DNA of 8,496 bases from Alphaproteobacteria bacterium (GTDB lineage Bacteria; Pseudomonadota; Alphaproteobacteria; Rhizobiales; Rhizobiaceae), in the NCBI GenBank assembly GCA_017308345.1, contig JAFKFE010000189.1, positions 1 through 8,496 of the forward strand, in the 5' to 3' direction. Below, in pieces: positions 5,390 through 8,496 of the stretch. The position numbers were made by a program, and so were the translations under genes. Within the stretch, counting starts at the first letter, position 1; each line of letters begins with the position of its first letter. The notes under the pieces are model-generated. The model was not told the origin of the DNA and did no database searches. It saw nothing but the letters and a program-made list of their open reading frames with translations.

Positions 5390-6412
5390 TCACCCCCGCT
5401 TCAGGGCCTTGCCCAGCTCGAAGAAATCCTTCCACGGATCGGCCTTCTTCAGTTGCTCCAGCGTGGAAGCATCGCCAAGCGGGAAAGCATTCGGCGCGAC
5501 GCCCTTTTCGAGTTCCGGCCAGGTCACCGGCATCGACACCGTCGCGCCCTTCTTGGCGCGCGATGAATAGGGCGCGACCGTGGTCGAGCCGCGGCCGTTG
5601 CGCAGATAGTCGACGAAGACTTTTCCGGTGCGCGCCTTCTTCGACAGCGTAGCCGTGTAGCGGTCGGGCGCGGCCTGCTCCAGCGCGCGGGCGAAATCAT
5701 GGGCAAATCCCTTGACCTCGTCCCAATCGGCCGAAGGCTTCAACGGTACCAGCACGTGATAGCCCTTGCCGCCGGAGGTCTTGACCAGGTTCGGCAGCGC
5801 CAGGTCGTCCAGCCGCTTGTGGATGTCGAGCGCCGCGTCGCGCACCATGCTCACATCGACGCCTTCGTCCGGGTCGAGGTCGAAGATGATCTGGTCCGGC
5901 TTTTCCAATTCATCGATTGTCGAGCCCCAGATATGGACTTCGACCACGCCATACTGGACGAGCGCCGCAAGGCCGTCGAAATCACGGATGAACAGGATCT
6001 CCTCGCCATCGGTCGGATCCTTCATCCTCGCGATCTTGTCGCTCATGCCGGGCGAGGCATGTTTCTGGAAGAAGCGCTGGCCCTGGACGCCGTCCGGCGC
6101 CCGCACCAAGGCCAGCGGCCGGTTGACGACGAACGGCTCCATGCGCGGCCACACCAGGGCGTAATGGTCGAGCAGGTCCTGCTTGGAAACCTTTTCATCG
6201 GGCCACAGCAGCTTGTCGGGATGCGAGAGTTTTATCGAGGTCTTGGCCGCTCCGGTCGCCTCCTTCGGCCCGGGTTCTCTACCCGGCTTTGTTTCGCCCT
6301 CGGCCTTCTTCGGCTGTTCTGGCACGACTTCCTCCGCCGGCTCGTCTCCGCGCAATCCCTGGAGCGAGGCGTGGCGGATTATATGGCCGGATGTGCAAAG
6401 GCGGAACTCCAC
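5390..6412 (-). pseudogene. ligD: LigD primase-polymerase domain with scrap of lost ligase domain
   Basis: This is the C-terminal part of a DNA ligase D for nonhomologous end joining. Counting from the in-frame GTG at 6412, residues 1-30 (EFRLCTSGHIIRHASLQGL, then RGDEPAEEV) are the end of the ATP-dependent ligase OB-fold. Residues 31-57 are a Lys/Glu/Pro linker. Residues 58-340 are a complete AEP-type polymerase domain, which fills and extends broken ends. Its catalytic set is intact: FDLDP with D178 and D180, SGGKGYHV with H219, and VDYLRN with D268; FFQKHASPG (114-122) is also present. There is no convincing ribosome site for the GTG, and no other Met occurs until residue 91. The frame is the same as that of the phosphoesterase ORF upstream, separated by a TGA and 15 codons. 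It is therefore best read as the 3' part of a ligD that lost its ligase domain. Expression as a separate polymerase cannot be excluded. Confidence 0.75.
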
Positions 6413-6459
6413 CTCGCCGACCAGGCCTGGCGGCCGCCGTAGCGCAGCTTGCCGCCTTC
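6413..6459 (-). pseudogene. Remnant of the deleted LigD ATP-dependent ligase domain
   Basis: Between the phosphoesterase stop and the polymerase frame, two ligase fragments lie in different frames. Positions 6459 down to 6430 read EGGKLRYGGR, which in LigD ligases precedes VGTGF in the OB-fold. Positions 6430 down read PGLVGEVEFRL, which normally follows some 30 residues later. The two are joined directly with a frame change. The adenylation domain with its KxDGxR lysine motif is absent from the whole window. This indicates at least two deletions, one large (several hundred bases of ligase) and one short. Confidence 0.6.
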
Positions 6460-7057
6460 AGGCTTTCGGTTTCTCGCCCCTGGCAGCCTTGCCTTCGCCG
6501 ATCTCCTCGATGGTCAGGCCCGACTTCACCGATTGCGGTTCTTCCTGGAGCACATCCTCGCCAGGCCGGGCGGCGGCATCGTCCGACTTTATCAGCAGCC
6601 AGTTGTCGCGCTTGTCGCCGGAGCGGGGCTTCAGCCTGACCAGATGCCAGCGGCCATTGAGCTTGTGGCCTTCGAGCTCGAAGTCGATATGGCCCTTGCG
6701 CATCCCCTCGGCCGGATCGCCTTCGGGGATCCATTTACCTTCGTCCCAGACGATGACCGAACCGCCGCCATACTGGCCTTTCGGGATAGTGCCCTCGAAG
6801 GACGCATAGTCGATCGGATGATCCTCGACATGGACGGCCAGCCGCTTCTCATGCGGATCGAGGCTCGGGCCGCGCGTCACCGCCCAGCTCCACAGCACGC
6901 CGCCATGTTCCAGCCGGAAGTCATAGTGAAGCCGCGTGGCTGCGTGCTTCTGGACGACGAAGATGCCGCCGTCCTGCTTTCGTCCGCCGACCCTGCCGGC
7001 CGGTTCGGCGGTTTTCTTGAAATCGCGCTTGGCGCGATATCGTTCGAGGCCGGCCAT
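6458..7057 (-). CDS. ligD: LigD 3'-phosphoesterase (PE) domain protein
   Basis: This 199-residue ORF corresponds to the N-terminal nuclease/phosphoesterase domain of LigD, which trims 3' ribonucleotides and removes 3' phosphates at double-strand breaks. QKHAATRLHYDFRLE (36-50) and HVEDHPIDYASFEG (76-89) carry the active-site set. H38, H44, D46, R48 and H80 line up with H42, H48, D50, R52 and H84 of Pseudomonas LigD. GTIPKGQYGGGSVIVWDEG (89-107) and GRWHLVRLKP (135-144) complete the domain. It ends in a Glu/Lys-rich linker (EEIGEGKAARGEKPKA) where a ligase domain would normally follow, and a TGA stops it. ATG 7057 has GGGAGA 8 bases upstream. Stand-alone PE proteins exist in nature, so this piece may still work. 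The ligase scraps right after the stop show it arose from a larger PE-ligase-polymerase gene. No Ku gene is in view. Confidence 0.8.
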   Translation of the reverse strand: MAGLERYRAKRDFKKTAEPAGRVGGRKQDGGIFVVQKHAATRLHYDFRLEHGGVLWSWAVTRGPSLDPHEKRLAVHVEDHPIDYASFEGTIPKGQYGGGSVIVWDEGKWIPEGDPAEGMRKGHIDFELEGHKLNGRWHLVRLKPRSGDKRDNWLLIKSDDAAARPGEDVLQEEPQSVKSGLTIEEIGEGKAARGEKPKA

Positions 7058-7481
7058 GCCGCCATTCTCCCATGCGGATTTGCGTTTCAGCGCGGACCCT
7101 TCGGCCTTTCGCGCCGGCGCGCCTTCGATGAAGATCCGCCGGCCTCGCGACCTTAGCGCAACGGGCTAAGGCTTGCTCGGGGTTTCCCAAGGTCCGGATC
7201 TGGCGGTTGGCGCCGAGCAATGAAATTTCCTGGCGCCAGCCAAACGCGAAACAGAAGCGCGCGCAAGCGACATAGGAACGAAACATATGTGATGCAAAAG
7301 CCACATGGAGCGGAAACGCGACGAAAGGCACCGAAAGACCGCGAATCAGCCGCAATCCGGCCATGATGCAACGAGTTTCGGACCAGAAATTAACATCACG
7401 TTCACCGACTATTCACGCCTCGACGCTATGCTCTCGAATAATTCGGACGGGACATCCGAAAGCGGGACAGGGACAGGTAAA
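7058..7481. other. 424-bp stretch without a recognisable gene
   Basis: No reading frame here resembles a known protein. Upstream of the PE start the minus frame stays open for about 100 bp but has no usable start codon. From about 7230 the sequence is richer in A than its surroundings. A 6-bp inverted repeat TTCGGA / TCCGAA (7442-7447, 7455-7460) with a 7-nt loop lies just before the 48-codon ORF, and GGGACAGGGACAGG repeats at 7464-7477. I see no convincing promoter. Confidence 0.4.
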
Positions 7482-7628
7482 ATGAACTTCTGGAACCACA
7501 TAGCCGGCTACGCCAGCGCCATTCGCGAATTCGTCGCGCCGACCTACCGGCCGGAGCGCTATTACATGCGCGGCCCGGGCCCGGCCTGCGCACGCCGCGG
7601 CAACTCGCTCGGCGTCAGCGCGCACTGA
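7482..7628 (+). CDS. Small hypothetical protein (48 aa)
   Basis: This is an unrecognised 48-residue product. It begins MNFWNHIAGYASAIREF, which looks like an amphipathic helix, followed by VAPTYRPERYYMRGPGP and an Arg/Gly/Ser-rich tail. ATG 7482 follows GGGACAGG, a modest ribosome site. The same frame continues upstream to another ATG at 7305, but that extension (Ser/Thr/Gly-rich) has no ribosome site and looks noncoding. The clear change in character at the second Met argues for the short form. The next small ORF begins 2 bp after its stop. There is no homology that I can name, so coding status is uncertain. Confidence 0.4.
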   Translation: MNFWNHIAGYASAIREFVAPTYRPERYYMRGPGPACARRGNSLGVSAH

Positions 7629-7630
7629 TC

Positions 7631-7756
7631 ATGAACCGCGAGCGAGGCCATCACAGCCGCGTTTGCCGGCCGGCCGCCGACCAGCGCGCCACGACCTATC
7701 GCTGCAAGCGCCTGGTGCATGCCGCCGACTGGCGCGCGACAACGCCGCGACTTTGA
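7631..7756 (+). CDS. Possible very small protein with internal repeat (41 aa)
   Basis: This 41-codon ORF starts 2 bp after the preceding stop (TGATCATG). It is strongly basic, with cysteines C12 and C25. It contains an imperfect internal repeat: AADQRATTYR (15-24) and AADWRATTPR (31-40). The two DNA copies (7673-7702 and 7721-7750) differ at three third codon positions inside the shared RATT without changing it. That hints that the peptide, not only the DNA, has been kept. There is no clear ribosome binding site, so expression would rely on coupling to the 48-residue ORF. Not recognised; it may be chance. Confidence 0.28.
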   Translation: MNRERGHHSRVCRPAADQRATTYRCKRLVHAADWRATTPRL

Positions 7757-7780
7757 CGCCGCCCGTCCGGCTGGCTTAGT
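7752..7780 (+). promoter_or_regulatory. Possible promoter upstream of the DCC gene
   Basis: TTTGAC (7752-7757) matches the rhizobial -35 CTTGAC at 5 of 6 positions. After 17 bp comes CTTAGT (7775-7780), only 3 of 6 for CTATAT. The position, about 90 bp before the ATG of the broken DCC gene with the palindromic repeat in the leader, is plausible but unproven. Confidence 0.28.
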
Positions 7781-7797
7781 GTCTCCCCTAGTCTGAC

Positions 7798-7840
7798 GCA
7801 ATTCCGGACGGAAAACCGCTCACACTTTTCCTGGAATTGC
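7798..7840. repeat. Intergenic palindromic element of the rhizobial dispersed type
   Basis: Outer arms GCAATTCC (7798-7805) and GGAATTGC (7833-7840) and inner arms GGAAAA (7810-7815) and TTTTCC (7826-7831) form an interrupted stem around a 10-nt loop (ccgctcacac). I recall nearly the same sequence, GGAATTGC with TTTTCC and CACAC followed by GGTTTTCCG on the other strand, as a very common intergenic repeat of Mesorhizobium and Rhizobium, akin to RIME elements. Only one copy is in this window. It lies 28 bp before the DCC start. Confidence 0.6.
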
Positions 7841-7868
7841 TTTAGGGGCACAAGCAGCCGGGGCCGCC

Positions 7869-8290
7869 ATGACCGACCTGCCCGAACCGAACCGTCCCGC
7901 CTTCCCGCATCGGACCCATGACGCCAGCCAGCCGCTGATCGTCTTCGATGGCGTCTGCGTGTTCTGCTCGGGCTTCGTCCAGCTCGTCGTAAGGCTCGCC
8001 CGGAAAAAGCGCTTCCGCTTCGCCACGGCGCAGTCGCCGTTGGGCGAGGCGCTGTTTCGCCGGCACGGCCTGCCGACAGACGATTAGCCTTCACGCGCCT
8101 CGACAGCTTCATCGCGACCATGGCCGCGCTCGGCTGGCCATGGCGCGCGGCGAGGGCGCTGCTCATCCTGCCCAGGCCGCTGCGCGACTGGCTGTATGAC
8201 CGGGTCGCCAGGAACCGCTACAGGTTGTTCGGCCGAAGGGACAGTTGCGACATCCCGTCCGCCGAGTTGCGCCAGCGGCTGATCGGCTAA
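7869..8290 (+). pseudogene. DCC-family (DUF393) thiol-disulfide oxidoreductase, frame-disrupted
   Basis: From ATG 7869 the frame reads 72 codons with the family signature LIVFDGVCVFCSGFVQLVVR, including the DGxCxxC redox pair C30/C33, and RRHGLPTDD before a TAG at 8085-8087. The rest of the protein continues in another frame from 8087 to TAA 8288-8290: AFTRLDSFIATMAALGWPWR, then LILPRPLRDWLYDRVARNRY and RLFGRRDSCD. Family members normally have about a dozen residues between GLPTDD and the TRLDSF block, which are missing here. A short deletion whose length is not a multiple of three probably caused the frame change near 8085. The N-terminal 72 residues keep the redox motif but lack the C-terminal half, so function is doubtful. 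A sequencing error is less likely, because a one-base error would not remove that block. No RBS stands out (GGGGCCGCC before ATG). Confidence 0.8.
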
Positions 8291-8496
8291 AACCGCTTCG
8301 CGCCTTTGCCGACAGGGACGCGTGCCGGCGCGCCGGGCCGATCATGCGCTATCGCGGCTGGCTTGTCCCGGAGCAAGGCTCAAGTACCGCCGTTTCACCG
8401 GCTGCCCTGCCCAGTTCGCGACAGCCTTCGACCGTGCACAGCATCCAGCCCTCCCCGGTCGCGCCCGACGCCGCGAGCTAGCGCGACAGAATCACA

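Noticed and set aside
4617..5435. 272-residue minus-strand open frame opposite the ArsR gene
   Set aside because: Antisense shadow rich in His, Arg and Gly; the plus strand has a clear winged helix and a matching operator.
5390..7057. Reading the LigD region as two normally organised separate genes
   Set aside because: The polymerase part begins with the tail of a ligase OB-fold and lacks a start signal, and a second ligase scrap lies out of frame, so loss of the ligase domain from a fused gene explains it better.
5699..7156. Two long plus-strand open frames opposite the LigD domains
   Set aside because: They are shadows of the PE and Pol coding strands; no motifs, and catalytic residues are on the minus strand.
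8245..8481. 78-residue plus-strand frame at the right end
   Set aside because: It overlaps the conserved second half of the DCC gene in another frame and then reads Ser/Pro/Ala-rich sequence without motifs; no ribosome site.
1..8496. CRISPR arrays, tRNA or rRNA genes, insertion sequences, toxin-antitoxin pairs, Ku gene
   Set aside because: No regularly spaced repeats, no tRNA-like cloverleaf, no transposase or terminal repeats, and no protein resembling these families was seen on either strand.

Overview
The window is GC-rich and packed with genes on both strands. It looks like chromosome of an alphaproteobacterium of the order Rhizobiales, and the gene set feels like Mesorhizobium or a close relative. 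Three things point there. A membrane-bound ferritin gene (mbfA) has an Irr-type iron-control palindrome in its promoter. Two promoters match the rhizobial CTTGAC-N17-CTATAT pattern. An intergenic palindrome (7798-7840) resembles one I remember as common between rhizobial genes. The genus is recall and inference, not something I could search.

Left part (1-2640): the 3' end of an ABC-2 type exporter permease runs off the left edge and ends in a hairpin terminator. Facing it, on the minus strand, is a 31-codon gene whose product starts like a lasso-peptide leader (Y-x-x-P-x-L) and ends in a short Cys-containing tail. Upstream of it on the same strand are a PLP-dependent threonine/serine dehydratase (serine racemase-like fold) and a 107-residue helix-turn-helix-like protein of unknown role.

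Middle (2640-5333): mbfA (rubrerythrin-like ferritin domain fused to a VIT1/CCC1-type membrane domain) is transcribed rightward. Its 25-bp perfect palindrome covers the -10 region. Next comes a compact regulatory unit. Two small dimeric alpha/beta-barrel-type proteins (NIPSNAP family and antibiotic biosynthesis monooxygenase family) overlap by 4 bp on the minus strand. They are divergent from an ArsR-family repressor. Two near-identical copies of a 24-bp inverted repeat lie in the shared intergenic region, one close to each start, so the repressor probably controls both sides.

Right part (5334-8496): a ligD-like locus keeps an intact 3'-phosphoesterase (PE) domain and an intact primase-polymerase (Pol) domain. 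The ATP-dependent ligase domain between them has been lost, leaving two short out-of-phase scraps. No Ku gene is in the window. Beyond it are about 420 bp without a recognisable gene, two very small candidate ORFs (the second with an internal repeat), the intergenic palindrome, and a DCC/DUF393 thiol-disulfide oxidoreductase gene broken by a short frame-changing deletion. Nothing recognisable lies in the last 200 bp.

The parts that most deserve a second look are the orphan RiPP-like peptide, the twin ArsR operators, and the gutted LigD locus with both flanking catalytic domains preserved.
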